The notes beneath the pieces are model-generated. The model was not told the origin of the DNA and ran no database searches. It was given only the letters and a program-made list of their open reading frames with translations. Shown here piece after piece: positions 36,565-47,789 of a stretch of DNA of 64,000 nt. Origin of the DNA: Heliocidaris erythrogramma (lineage: Eukaryota; Echinodermata; Echinoidea; Camarodonta; Echinometridae). Position 1 is the stretch's first letter; each line of letters starts with the position of its first letter. Where the stretch lies: NCBI GenBank assembly GCA_025617745.1, contig CM046863.1:58422085-58486084 (forward strand), given 5' to 3'. Position numbers and translations under genes: made by a program.

Positions 36565-38222
36565 GGGGCCGTATTCAATAAACTTCTAAGACATTTTTCT
36601 TAAGTTTAAGAAAAAAATTCTAAGAATCTGTTAAAGAAATATGCCCTAGCCGTAATCTAAAAACTTAACCACCGACAGGTTAAACAAATTTCTTAGATTC
36701 AGTGACATCACTATGTCTAGTCAGATAGCCGAGTCGAGTGACACGAGTCACGACTGCAGCCAAAATTTGCCTAGGGCTAGGCCTATGCATTTTGCGTTTT
36801 AAAATGAAAATCGTACCGTAGGAAAATTATACACAAAACATATGGGGGAACCGAACAGAAATGATTATGCTCATAATTTTGGGCTTGACCGACTGCACTA
36901 GATTTTAGTATAGGGGCCTAGCCCTAGGCCTAACTAGGCTAGCGCTATGGAGCAGTTAAGATCCCCTCTCCTGGACCTAGGCTAGCCTATATCCACCGTC
37001 TAGAGTCTACTCTAGGCCACTGTACTTCTCCTTTTCACAATTTAGAAGAGCCTACATAGTAGGCTATAGGCCTACCTAAATTGCTATTTTAGACTTAGCC
37101 TTTAGGCAGGCCTCGGCTAGGCTCCACGAAGCTAGCTAGTCCCGTTGATCGCCCGACTAACAGTTAGGGCTAGCACTAAGTACATCGGCGGCCTGCTAGC
37201 CCAGTCGTCTTTTATTAACGTTAACTATAGTATTAGCCCTAGATCTATAAAAGTTGGCGTTAGATCTACTGTAGATCTGTTAGTGTTACAGGTCTACTCA
37301 GCCTCAGGTCTCAGTCTAGCCCCGGGACGCTGCCACGAAGCCCGAACAATTAAACACATTTTGATCTCACCTCTTGATATGGCATGCAGTCAGTGTTATA
37401 ATTATGTCGGTATGTCGGATCGACCGGTGCATGCTAGGCGCGGCTCTCTATCATATATCATATCATTATTTTGTGTACAAAATTCCACAATGCGCGTATG
37501 CCGACTGTCGACGCGACTGCGCTTCGCGGCGCGCACAGCTAGCTCACGCATAGATCTATAAATAGGTCAACTAAAGTCTAAAACCTGCGAAACGTGAATT
37601 CATGGAAGGTGTATTCGTATGTTTTAATCATAGTCATAGCTAACGGTGTCAGCAGCCCAGCGGACCATTTAAGCATCCTCCCTAGTATAGCATGCTAAAA
37701 TATAGGGTAGAATACTTACTTATCATTACATTAGAATACGGATGTCCTTTTAAGAATTTTGACTTGGAAAAAATCTAAGATTTTATACCTTACTCAGTGG
37801 CGGATCCGGGGGGGGGGGCACAGGGGGCACGTGCCCCCCGGCCCCCCAAAAAAGCCTTTTTTGTTTTTGCTCGTCCAGAGAGACACAAAAATACTGAGGA
37901 CCTTTTTTTTTTGCTTGTCAGAGAATTTTGGAGTGAAAAGGAGACACACTAAAATGCTGAGGACCTTTTTTGGGAGGGCTTGTCAGAGAATTTGTTGTGT
38001 GTGTGTGCCCACCCCCGCCCCTCCCCCTCCCCCCGTTTACTCAATTCTAGATCCGCCACTGTTACTCTGAAAAATCGGATAAGAAAAAAGTCTTAATTTA
38101 AGAAAAAAGTTCTTACCAAATATCTTTATATTGAATAAGCATTTTGAAGATTTTTTCTTAAGAAAAAAGATGAGAAAAAGTTCATAAATATCATTCTTAA
38201 GTAGTTTATAGAATACGGGCCC
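36565..38222. mobile_element. 1.66-kb TIR element
   Basis: The left end GGGGCCGTATTCAATAAACT and the right end (reverse complement GGGCCCGTATTCTATAAACT) are inverted copies, followed on both sides by repeated TTAAGAAAAAA words. The interior (about 36720-37560) is richer in GC and in GGCCTA words than its surroundings, and encodes no recognisable protein; the open frame at 37145-37561 lacks an ATG and any family signature. No clean target duplication was seen. The 267-bp MITE is nested inside. Confidence 0.6.
37795..38061. mobile_element. 267-bp MITE with CAGTGGCGGATC termini
   Basis: Perfect inverted termini CAGTGGCGGATC and GATCCGCCACTG, with TTACT repeated directly outside each end (37790-37794 and 38062-38066), as expected for a target duplication. 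The inside holds poly(G) then poly(C) tracts and two copies of a GAGGACCTTTTTT/TGTCAGAGAATTT phrase. Fragments of the same end (GGATCCGCCCCTG and similar) abut many poly(C) tracts elsewhere in the window. Confidence 0.75.
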
Positions 38223-38636
38223 AGGTGGATATTTTGGTAATTAAAAGTCAACATATTAACTAGCCCATTTCATGTCAAATGTATGGATTAAAAAACATGA
38301 ACCAGGACACACACAAAGGCATGCTAATAAAAAGGAAACCCGCGATAGATTTTTACTAGATTTTCCTTTTCTTCTACATTCTGTTTTCTTTGTTCATTAT
38401 TTTAGAAAGATGTTTTAAATGTAAATTTTCTTTCAATAATAATACCACGTGCATGATCGTGCTTATAAAATGTTTGACTCATATTAGTTGGTTTGATAAT
38501 CATTGTACCAATAAATGTAATTATATAAGTTTGCATATATGATTTGCTATCTTAACTTGATTATTTGTAAAAATGTTATTTTGAAAATGGAAGTAATTAG
38601 AAGAATCTTAAAACAAGAGATGTAGTAATTACTTAC

Positions 38637-39142
38637 TGTTCCATATACAAACTAGATGATATCAAACGTGTCGAAGGCTCAACGAGATCAATTAATTTCT
38701 CCTCCGGTCCGGATACTACCCCTGACAATACCACTTCGTTCCCGATCAGAAGACCCAGTCCTCTCATCGTCTCTACATTCTTCTTCTCTGACCGGAGTGT
38801 ATCGGGTGCTTTAAGCTTGATGCGTGTGAGCTCCTGTCCCGTCAGACGTCGACGAAGACCAGTCTGGATCTGAGATACGTCTTCTTTCCCTACATCATCG
38901 ATAGTGATATCGATCTCTCGCACGCCAGGTAAAGAAGAGAACAGACCTTCGTAGCTTTGCGACGTCACTCTCTCGGCTATCAGTTTTGTGATGGATGGAA
39001 GCTCAGGAGGAGATGACGGGAAACTGAGAGAGGAGTCTGAGATGGAGAGGTGGTAAAGAGAGGCGACGGATCTGAGGCAGGACCACAACTTTTCGTTCAT
39101 CTCTGTAGATAGATGGCAGTACTTTATCTCAAGCTTAGAATT
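38637..39142 (-). CDS. NLR-like gene, LRR exon A2
   Basis: 506 bp, phase 0 to 2, acceptor TTTCATTGCAG before 39142 and donor GTAAGTAAT after 38637. It opens NSKLEIKYCHLSTEM and ends VEPSTRLISSSLYMEQ. Its second half is almost the same as that of exon A1 (the DVGKEDVSQIQTGLRRRLTG segment is identical), while its first half is closest to exon B1. Leucine spacing fits two or more LRR units; the PPELPS, VTSQSYEGLFSSLPG and IDITIDD phrases are shared by the family. Confidence 0.8.
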
Positions 39143-39407
39143 CTGCAATGAAATGCAAAGAGACACTTTGTCACATTCACACGCTTCGGGATACTACTAC
39201 AATGCATGACAATATATGTAGGGAATGAAAGTATATTGAAAAGAAAGTCCAAAATCTCGCTTCAGTGATAATCAAGCAAATAATTTATTTCATTTTTTTT
39301 ACAGAAAGTGCCACCACTTTGTTGTAAACTCCCCATCAGGCAGAGAATTTCATTTGTTGGTATATTTTAGAGCTACGTGGACGTATCAGTATTGCAAGTC
39401 TACTTAC

Positions 39408-39450
39408 CTGAACGGCGCAGCTGTCGTAGTTTAGAGGTCCACATTCACTC
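39408..39450 (-). CDS. NLR-like gene, 43-bp linker exon before A2
   Basis: Acceptor CATGTAG, donor GTAAGTAG, G plus 14 codons (SECGPLNYDSCAVQ), phase 2 to 0. It sits where the other two linker exons sit relative to their LRR exon but has an unrelated sequence, as expected for the join between two copies of a duplicated unit. The Cys pair is unlike the other linkers. Confidence 0.6.
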
Positions 39451-40498
39451 CTACATGATATATGACAAAGAAATGAGAAAATGTGGTTCAATACGTTTGT
39501 AAGAAATGAAATCAATATATACAAAATGAATGAAGTCTGTACGGTGGTAATTAGTAACAGCAATAAAAGCAATAATAAAGATGACGATAATAGTAAGCCG
39601 GAGTGCAATGGTAATCCTCACCCTAGCCCTGGGGGTGCATCCTTCTTTTAATGCGACCCCTACGCCAGGAAGTATAAAAATAATGATGATGAAAATCAAC
39701 AATTATAGCAATAATATAACTAGGATATTATAATGAACATATCGTCTGTTCTGATAGAAGAAAAGAAATTGGTATGGGTTATTAAGAATTGATAAGAGAT
39801 ACAGTCGTCTATCAGAATTTTACTACTACAATTTGCCTTTGCATTTGTTACACTAAATGGAAAACTCCAAATATCTATATTCTCAACAGGGACGTCGCTA
39901 GAGGGGGATTGGGTGTCACCCCCAGTGGCGTATTTATTTGGGGGGGGGGGGGGGGGCAAAGGGGAACGTGCCCCGGGCGGCACTTCAAAGGGGCGCAAGA
40001 AACGCAAAAGAGAGAAAATAAAGGGGGAGAAATACAAGAAATGTGTTTGAGCGTTATTTGCGCCCAAGTCAAGGACAAAATGCGTAAGAAATGGTGTTTT
40101 ATAGGGTTTGAAATGTGAAATTTTCATAAAGCTCAGTCGCTTTGATCCCTCGCATAATTATGTTCAAATCTATTTCGCGCCCCCTCCCCCATGGCGCTTT
40201 TAAAGTGTTAACCATTAATTTACTCTACCCTGATAGCAGAAAGTGTTAAAAAATGACGTGATATTTACGTCGTGGTTTTCGTCTTTTTTACGTCCTGTAA
40301 TTACGTCAATAAGACGACAACTTGCACCAACGCAAGACGTCAAGAGTACGTCTTATTTTGACGTCATCTCTACGTCTTGTACACTGTAAAAACTAAAATG
40401 CTACTTTTAGGGGCATGTACAGTGACTGCACCTGAATTGCTGTTTATAGCACTTGTAGTGTGCTAATTTACCAGCAAAAAAAAAAAAAAAAAAGTGAC

Positions 40499-40570
40499 CG
40501 TGGCGAGCCTCGAACCAGGTTCCGCTGATTGAGAGGCGCTGACGTTAGCGATGGACTAACGAATGCTTCT
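40499..40570 (-). other. tRNA-like segment inside the foldback element (minus)
   Basis: Read on the minus strand: TTAGTCCATCGCTAACG as a box-A-like part and CTGGTTCGAGGCTC as a box-B-like part. Paired in inverse with the segment at 40672. Acceptor pairing is poor, so this is a tRNA-derived repeat and not a gene. Confidence 0.45.
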
Positions 40571-40671
40571 TGCAATGCAGTTTAGTCATGGGAGTCAAGT
40601 AGATAACATGAACTATGTGGTGTCGTAAATTCACTATGTAACAATATGATCTGCTCTAAATCGTACAATGT

Positions 40672-40738
40672 GAGTTAGTCTAGCGGTAATGCCAGCAATT
40701 CTGGATCAGCGGACCCTGGTTCGAAGCTCGCCCGAATC
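40672..40738 (+). other. tRNA-like segment inside the foldback element (plus)
   Basis: GAGTTAGTCTAGCGGTAATG followed 25 nt later by CTGGTTCGAAGCTC, an A-box/B-box layout. An A-run precedes the minus copy and a T-run follows this one, as if two retroposed copies lay back to back. Confidence 0.45.
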
Positions 40739-42376
40739 ATTTTTTTTTTTAAATGAATGTTTAGCAGTTTAAAGCTACAGTCCCATATGGGGACACCCCG
40801 GATCTGAAGCACCGGATCTATCACGGACTGCCGGGACCTAATCCGGGATGATTTTCATCCCGGACCACGAAAAAATGCAAGATTTCCTCTCAGTTGCATA
40901 CCGGCCCGGATAGTCCCGGTAGAGTAACGGACCTTCCAGGCAGAGTCCAGGATCATCCCGGCAGAGTCCAGGACCACCCCGGATGTGACCCCGGACCGTC
41001 CCGGACAGGCCCGGATCATCCCGGTTCATCCCGGCAGAGTCCAGGACCATCCAGGCAGAGTTACGGATAGTCCCGGATGGTCCCGTGACTTTCCGTGACT
41101 TTTCCGGCCTGTAAAACATGAAATTCATTTAGAATCCGTATCGGTCCTGGAAGGTCCGTGAAGCCGCCGGCATGGTCCTGAACATTCCGTAACAGTCCGT
41201 ATGTCAAACGGGATGATCCGGCATGTATTTTTTCCTTCCCGGACTGTCTAGGATCGTCCAGGACCATGCAGGCGGCTTCACGGACCTTCCAGGACCGATA
41301 CGGACCTACCCGGCGGATTCCAGGATGTGTCCCGGTTTTGTCCAGGATGACTACGGATGAACGCTCGTCACGGATCATCCCGGAAGTTTTTGACAGTCAG
41401 AAACTTCCGGGACTACCCCCAGGACGTTGGCGGATGCCCAAGGATCATCCCGGACATACAAGGACCATTCCGGACCATTCCGGCCAAGTAACGGATCGGA
41501 CCCCGGATCGCTACGGACTAATCCGGGGTTATCCGGGGCCTATATGGGACTGGGGCTTAAGGAGCCGGTCCAGCTCCCGTGAAAGTGCTGAAATAGCACG
41601 CTGTGTGCATTCAATAGCACTCTGAGTGCAGTCCCGATGCATGCCCTCAAAAAGTGCTATATTTTACAGTGTACAGATGACGTCAAAATAAGACGTCCTC
41701 TTGACGTCTTGCGTTGGTGCAAGTTGTCGTCTTATTGACGTAATTACAGGACGTAAAAAAGACGAAAATTACGACGTTAATATCACGTAATTTTTACCAC
41801 TTTCTGCTATCAGGGTAGTTGCTCTGCCCCCCCCCCCCCCCTACATGTATAATGCAGGAGCTTGTTAAATTTTGCGCCCCAGATGGGATATAAGTGCATA
41901 AAAAACATCTTCAAAATATAGAACATTCGAAAGGGATCATTAATTTGACTTGAAATTGCCTTCCTCAAATATATTTCTTCAGGGTTTTCATTTTGCGCCC
42001 ATAAAACAGGAACGTTCAAAATCCCCCCCCCCCAAAAAAAAAAAAAAACATATATTGGTAGGTCGCTGTATTCCCTCGGATTATTTTCTTTGTAAGGGAA
42101 AATTAAATAAGAAATTTCAAGTTGAGGGGTGAAAAGGAAAAACAAAATTCTGCCGCTCGGTCTCGTTGCTCCCTCGCTTATACAATAACTCGTTATATTT
42201 GGCTAACAACCCCGGGTTATGTGCATCAAACTCATTTTTACGTAGTGCCATCATTTCTGACTTAAAAACGCTCTATTAATTTGAGTTTGGGCATGGGGGG
42301 GCGGGCGGGGGCGCAGATTTGAAAGTTTGCCCCGGCGCCAGAATTCCTAGATACGCCAGTGGTCACAACCCCTACC

Positions 42377-42660
42377 CCCACCCCCCCCCCCCCCCCAAAA
42401 AAAAAGAAGAAAAGAACAGAAAAAAGAACAGAAAAAGAAAGAAAACAAAAGAAAGAAAATGTCGCTAAATGTGCAACCTCTATCAGCCAAAAAACAGAAA
42501 AAAAAGAGGAGAAATACGGAGGGCGAAATAGAAAAGGAAATGGAGAAAAGAGAAAGAAGAATAAAAAAGAAAGGTTTAACGAAAAGGCGACGGAAAGGAA
42601 AACAAATATAGAAAGACAAGATGGAAAGGAAAACTAAAGGCAAGAAAAAGGCAAAATTAG
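42377..42660. repeat. Poly(C) followed by polypurine A/G-rich block
   Basis: C17 at 42379-42396 leads into about 240 nt of AAAG/GAAA-rich sequence. The lysine- and phenylalanine-rich open frames here are compositional. Confidence 0.7.
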
Positions 42661-42844
42661 CCAATTTTTGGTCCCTGGCAAAAACTCTGGAAAGTTAATA
42701 TTCGGGCAAAAGGCGACAGTCGCCCCCCCCCCCCCCCCCCAAACGGACAGATCTCCAAAATTCGCTCAGTAGGGGGTGGGGTCCAGTCTCCCTCCATAAT
42801 TCTCTGACAAACAAAACAGAAAGAAAAAAGGGGTTTTTCATTTT

Positions 42845-44200
42845 AACAAGAGCCCAAGGGGGCACAACGCTCACCTGATGTGGATCAATTCACATCTGGT
42901 GCATGTTCTCTCTAGCACCACTAGGAGAAATGTTAAAAATTGAAACAACTAGGAGGATGTACATGAGATGATGTTAGAAATTAGTATAATTCCCCCCCCC
43001 CCCCCACCCCCCAACGCCAAATTTGGATCCCCTACCCCTAAGGATGATTCCTACCAAGTTTGGTTGAATTCCGATCATGTGTTTTGGAGAAGATTGGAAT
43101 GTACATTTTGCCTGGCAGCGCCGCCCCCCCCCCCCCCCCCTCCAGTATGTTACCCCCACAGGGCCCCTATAGGGCCACTCAGAGAAATTTCATGAACATT
43201 CATTCTTTCTTCATATAGAGAGGTATCTCCATACACAATACCAAGTCTGACCTGGTTCTGGAGAAGAAGATGTTTGAAATTTACATAGCTTTTACAATTG
43301 GGGGCCCTCCCCCTGGGCCCCATGAGGGCCACATGTACCATTTTAGCAACTTTGGGTCCCCTACCCCTATAAAGGATGATTCCTACCAAATTTGGTTGAA
43401 TTCCGATCATGTGTTTTGGAGAAGAAGATCAGAATGTACATTTTGCCTGGCAGCGCCCCCCCCCCCCCCTTCCAGTATGTTACCCCCACAGGGCCCCTAT
43501 AGGGCCACTCAGAGAAATTTCATGAACAACATTCATTCTTCATCTATAGAGGTATCTCCATACACAATACCAAGTCTGAGCTATGCCTGGTTCTGGAGAA
43601 GAAGATGTTTGACATTTACATAGCTTTTAAAATTGGGGGCCTTCCCCCTGGGCCCCCTGGGGGCCACATGTACCATTTTAGCAACTTAGGGTCCTCTACC
43701 CCTAAGGATGATTCCTACCAAGTTTGGTTGAATTCCGATCATGTGTTTTGGAGAAGAAGATCAGAATGTACATTTTGCCTGGCAGCGCCCCCTCCCCCCC
43801 CCCCCCCCCCCCAGTATGTTACCCCCACAGGGCACCTATAGGGCCACTCAGAGAAATTTCATGAACAACATTCACTCTTCATCTATAGAGTTATCTCCAT
43901 ACACAAAACCAAGTCTGAGCTATGCCTGGTTCTGGAGAAGAAGATGTTTGAAATTTACATAGCTTTTACAATTGGGGGCCCTCCCCCTGGGCCCCCCTGG
44001 GGCCACATGTACCATTTTAGCAACTTTGGGTCCCCTACCCCTAAGGATGATTCCTACCAAGTTTGGTTGAATTCCGATCATGGGTTTTGGAGAAGAAGAT
44101 GAAAATGTAAAAAGTTAACAGACGCACGACGGACGACGGACGACGGACAAATTTCCATCGCAATAGCTCACTCGAGCCTTAGGCTCAGGTGAGCTAAAAT
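42845..44200 (+). repeat. 335-bp tandem satellite inside a bounded element
   Basis: The phrase GATGATTCCTACCAA.TTTGGTTG recurs near 43042, 43376, 43706 and 44047, so the period is 330-340 bp with about 3.6 copies. Each unit includes a poly(C) tract of different length, a TATAGGGCCACTCAGAGAAA phrase and a GGGGGCC.TCCCCCTGGG palindrome. The array begins with GCTCACCTGA (42871) and ends with CTCAGGTGAGC (44184), i.e. inverted ends, preceded by GACGGACGACGGAC. Pro-rich open frames are artefacts. Confidence 0.85.
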
Positions 44201-44286
44201 GGGGCACTATGCTATTTCCTTCCAAGGGGGGGGGGGGGGCCACGGGCCGGATGTGCCCCCCCCCCTATATCCGCCACTTTACTCAC

Positions 44287-44783
44287 CCCAACTCCAGTGA
44301 CTTTAGGTGTGTCGACTTGACAAAGAGGCCAACCACGGCTTCCTCGTCTCTGCCCTTCAGCCCGGAGATACGTAGCCATTGTTGATTTGGTGTTTGTTCG
44401 CTGATCAGAAGACCCAGTCCTGCAATCGTCGCTCTCGAGCCAGTCATCTCTTCTGTTAAAAATGAGGATGAGACGTGATCCCCGGTCTGACACATAGGCC
44501 TGGAGGCCGTGATCTGAGATATATCTGTCTCTGCATCATCGATAGTGATATCGATGTCTTTCAAGCCTGGGAGCGATGAGAGCAGACTTTCGGAGCTCTG
44601 TGACGTCATCCCCCTGGCTATGACCTTTGTGACGGCTGGAAGCTGAGGAGGAGATGATGGGAAACTCAGAGAGGAGTCTGAGATGGAGAGATGGTAAAGA
44701 GAGGCGACGGATCGGAGGCAGGACCACAACTTGTTGATCATGTCAGTAGATAGCTTGCAGTGCTTTATCTCAAGCCTAGAATT
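44287..44783 (-). CDS. NLR-like gene, LRR exon B1
   Basis: 497 bp, phase 0 to 2, acceptor TTTCATTGCAG before 44783 and donor GTGAGT after 44287. It opens NSRLEIKHCKLSTDM and shares LWSCLRSVASLYHLSI with exon A2 over its first third. The C-terminal part (EQTPNQQWLRISGL, STHLKSLEL) aligns with B2. About six codons are missing against B2 near the middle (TASRPMCQTG region), with the frame kept. Confidence 0.8.
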
Positions 44784-45449
44784 CTGCAATGAAATACAGG
44801 AACATACATGCGGCAAGGGCCGGTCACATTTGTCCGATAACGATTACGAGATTTTCAATTAAAGCTGCACCCTACTATAAAGTGTGTGAGTATGCTCGTG
44901 TATGTTAATCGTAGGGCGAATCTAGGGTGAATCACTAAAGGAAAAAACTCGTTTTCGTTATCGGACAATTGTGACCAGCCTTTTACATCATATTCAATTT
45001 AGGGAGTTAAATACAATCTCTTGCTCTAGCTATCATGGAAAAAATATACGCTTTACAGCTTGTTTGAGTTGTTTTTATAAATGTTCATGTCGAGAGAAAA
45101 CATATTTCATTGCTGTATATCGGTAGTTTGGAGAAGCAAAATGTACACAAAATTATGAAAACGTAAAATCAATCACATAAAATGACATGTCATATTGTTC
45201 AGCTGGTGTTCGAACTATAAGTAACTTCATATCCATTTGCAATTTTTCATTGAATAATAACTTCGGAAAATATCATTTGTAGTAAATAAATACAACAAAT
45301 AAGTATATAATTGTAGTATAAAACAGTTCATTACTAATTGAAATATATCGAAGAAATATCATTTATTTTGCTGCATTTTCCAAAAGGAGGAACGCACTAA
45401 TTGCTCTCTTGAACGTTCCTAATGAATAATGCCTATCAGGCCTACTTAC

Positions 45450-45489
45450 ATTTGATACGCGTTTGTCCGAGGGCAGCGATCCAGAAAAC
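45450..45489 (-). CDS. NLR-like gene, 40-bp linker exon before B1
   Basis: Acceptor CCTACAG, donor GTAAGTAGG, G plus 13 codons (FSGSLPSDKRVSN), phase 2 to 0. Near-duplicate of the exon at 35790-35829. An exon this short is at the lower end of normal and may depend on splicing enhancers. Confidence 0.7.
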
Positions 45490-46268
45490 CTGTAGGAATT
45501 AAAAGAGAAATGAGGGAAAACTTGGCAGTCGGTAATAAATAATTTCAGTGTCTAGACTCTAGAGTGAAACAATCATGTTAATTACTATGATGGGGATAAT
45601 GCTAATTATAATGTAATCAATAATTTTACAATATTGACTGGCCTTGAGGGGGATATAACAGAATATGTTGCCCAGAGTCCAAGACGAGGGCAATATATGG
45701 TTCTTTTAGGGGCAGTATTTTCGACATTCACCGAAAGTAGAGCCATCCCATATTGTTATATCATATATATGCCTATTTTGTAGTGTTTTATTCATTCCGT
45801 AGTCATATGCAAAAACTGTACTAATCTTTATTTATATATAAAATCCACTTTTTTTTATTTTTGTGCTTTGATTTGCAGGGGGGGGGGCACTTGAATGGGG
45901 AGCAAAAGACATGATTTGAGAAAGAGAAAGGGTAGAAAAGGAAGATGAAAATTATTATATTGTTGATTAAACGAGCCCCAGTAAGCAAGGTAAATGGCAG
46001 TTCATGCAGTCGTTTTAGTGGATAAAATTCGACTGATTTTCTGAAGCTTGTTTGCTTTGCTCTCCTACATAACGTTCTTCAGCATATCGCCAACTGTTCA
46101 CGCATGAATATACATACAATTACAATACAGTTTAGAAATGGCTTTTTAAAGGGTTCAATCAATATAGGAGCTATCATCCTCGCTGCTTTGTTTTTTACCC
46201 CATACAGGATAAAGCTAGAAATAGCACTTCGAATTTTGAAAGAAATCATAACCTTCGTTTGACTTGCT
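45490..46268. other. Intron DNA
   Basis: No exon found. G9 tract near 45880. Confidence 0.4.
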
Positions 46269-46430
46269 AAATTTCTTGACACGAATTCTCCTCGATTTTT
46301 ATGAATTTGACGCCCCATTCGAGGAAACTGTTAATAAAAATACTGATTAACAGTTTCCTCGAATTCATAAAAATCCAGAATTCGTGTCAAGAAATTTCGA
46401 AATTATGAAAATGTCATAATTTCGAAATTC
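46269..46430. repeat. Two overlapping palindromes
   Basis: First, 46269-46397: arms beginning AAATTTCTTGACACGAATTC pair with the reverse complement around a short AT-rich centre, the left arm carrying about 15 extra bases. Second, 46391-46430: GAAATTTCGAAATTATGA pairs with its complement. They share the GAAATTT junction, so the segment can fold in two alternative ways. Confidence 0.8.
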
Positions 46431-46588
46431 TATATGATATCGCTTGATTGCACTGCTCCTGTGCGAATTCTCTTGGGTAAAGGGCATAGAGACTGCATCT
46501 TTGAAGATAATAAATACATATAAAAAAAATTTACTGCTTGGTTTTAAAGTTACATACTTAATAAGTTTCTTTCATTTTCTATTTTTTT

Positions 46589-46589
46589 C

Positions 46590-46623
<34 letters not shown>

Positions 46624-46640
46624 GGGGGGGGGGGGGGGGT
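46589..46640. repeat. Poly(T) followed by poly(G)
   Basis: T33 then G17. This resembles a retroposon tail beside a G tract and is otherwise unexplained. Confidence 0.8.
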
Positions 46641-47159
46641 TCATTATATTATGCTGTGAGAGCCATACATGTAATCCCAATATACACCACTAGTTGTTAT
46701 GCAACCTAAAATGAGACCTCATATTCAATATTGTGGCAAGAGGCCTAACATTGTGAACATGAAAATCAGCTGGACAGAAGGACATTGTGGGTTTGTGAGC
46801 AGTGACATATCTCCTGATAAAATCATAATAAAATACAGTGCCTTTAATAGTTGGTTACTTACTTGCTTGCAAATAAATTACCATTTAGTATGTCAAGGAA
46901 GAATGATACATCTACATCTACCAAAGAAGGCCATAAAAGGGGTTATGGCAATTTTCCCCACGATGTCTTTGTAGGTGCCCCCCCCCCCCCACCCCTTTCA
47001 AAGATTTTTTTTTTTTGCAATGACCACCCCTTTCCCTCAAAAAATGTTCAACCACCCCTGCTGTCATGATGATTCTTGAAGACAGTGCCTGCTTTCTTTT
47101 CTTTGTGTGTGAGCCTCCATCTTTGATGTTCCATTTCCCCCTCCTTTCTTTTTTGATGC

Positions 47160-47540
47160 CTTGGTCTTGGCCTTTAAAGTTCAAGCATTAAAATGGCCTT
47201 TCAGTCTTGGCCTTGTGGATAAAGCCTTCGCCTTAGTCTTGGTCTTGTGGGTAAAGCCTTGGTCTTAGTCTTGGCCTTGAAGGTTCAAGCCTTGGCCTTG
47301 TGGATAAAGCCTTCGCCTAATAGTCTTGGTCTTGTGGGTAAAGCCTTGGTCTTAGTCTTGGCCTTGAAGGTTCAAGTCTTGGCCTTGTGGATAAAGCCTT
47401 CGCCTTAGTCTTAGTCTTGTGGGTATTAAAAGTCTTGGTCTTAGTTTTGTCCTTGAAGGTTCAAGCCTTGGCCTTATGGGTAAAGCCTGGGCCTTGCTAG
47501 TCAATGCCTTGGCCTTGAGGGTTTGGGCCTTGACTACAAC
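47160..47540 (+). repeat. CCTTGG/CTTGTGG minisatellite
   Basis: An irregular array of GGCCTTG, GTCTTGG, GGATAAAGCCTTCGCC and GAAGGTTCAAG words with a higher-order period near 85-100 bp, about four copies. Confidence 0.8.
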
Positions 47541-47789
47541 ACTGGTGTCTACTAGAAGTCAGGTGGCTTAAGGTGATTTAGGGTTCAACTTTACTGGTGA
47601 TGCATCATTCTCAAAATTTGGGTAACAACTGCCATAAAAAAGCAAGTGGAACTTGTCAATAGTTCCTCTACAAGTATCGCATTGATTGGGCAGTCACAGT
47701 ATGTCTCAACTTGATAACTGAACAAACACCAATAAAAGTAATAACAGTGGCGAACATAGATGAATATCTTGACATGTGTATGACATGTT

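Larger units (their letters stand above)
40225..41817. mobile_element. Nested foldback element with long inverted repeats
   Basis: The ends CTACCCTGATAGCAGAAAGTG are repeated in inverse at 41797-41817. Homology continues inward for over 200 bp through GACGTC-rich sequence (TTGCGTTGGTGCAAG) and an ACACTGTAAAA phrase. The centre (40795-41550) is an irregular tandem array of 10-16-bp GGATCATCCCGGA/CCGGACCATCC-like words. Two tRNA-like segments lie between arm and array on the left. A TTACTCT/TTGCTCT pair just outside may be the target duplication. Confidence 0.7.
39923..42361. mobile_element. 2.44-kb hAT-like non-autonomous element
   Basis: The left end CAGTGGCGTATTTAT and the right end (reverse complement CACTGGCGTATCTAG) are inverted. 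The adjacent 8 bp are GTCACCCC and GTCACAAC (6 of 8 equal), the target length of hAT elements. Poly(G) follows the left end. A foldback element (40225-41817) is inserted inside, with poly(C) tracts beyond it. No transposase was found. Confidence 0.55.

Noticed and set aside
37145-37561. 138-codon open frame in the 1.66-kb TIR element
   Set aside because: It begins without an ATG, has no recognisable domain and lies in a GC-rich repeat interior.
42347-43962. Pro-rich and Lys-rich open frames
   Set aside because: They come from poly(C), a polypurine block and the 335-bp satellite.
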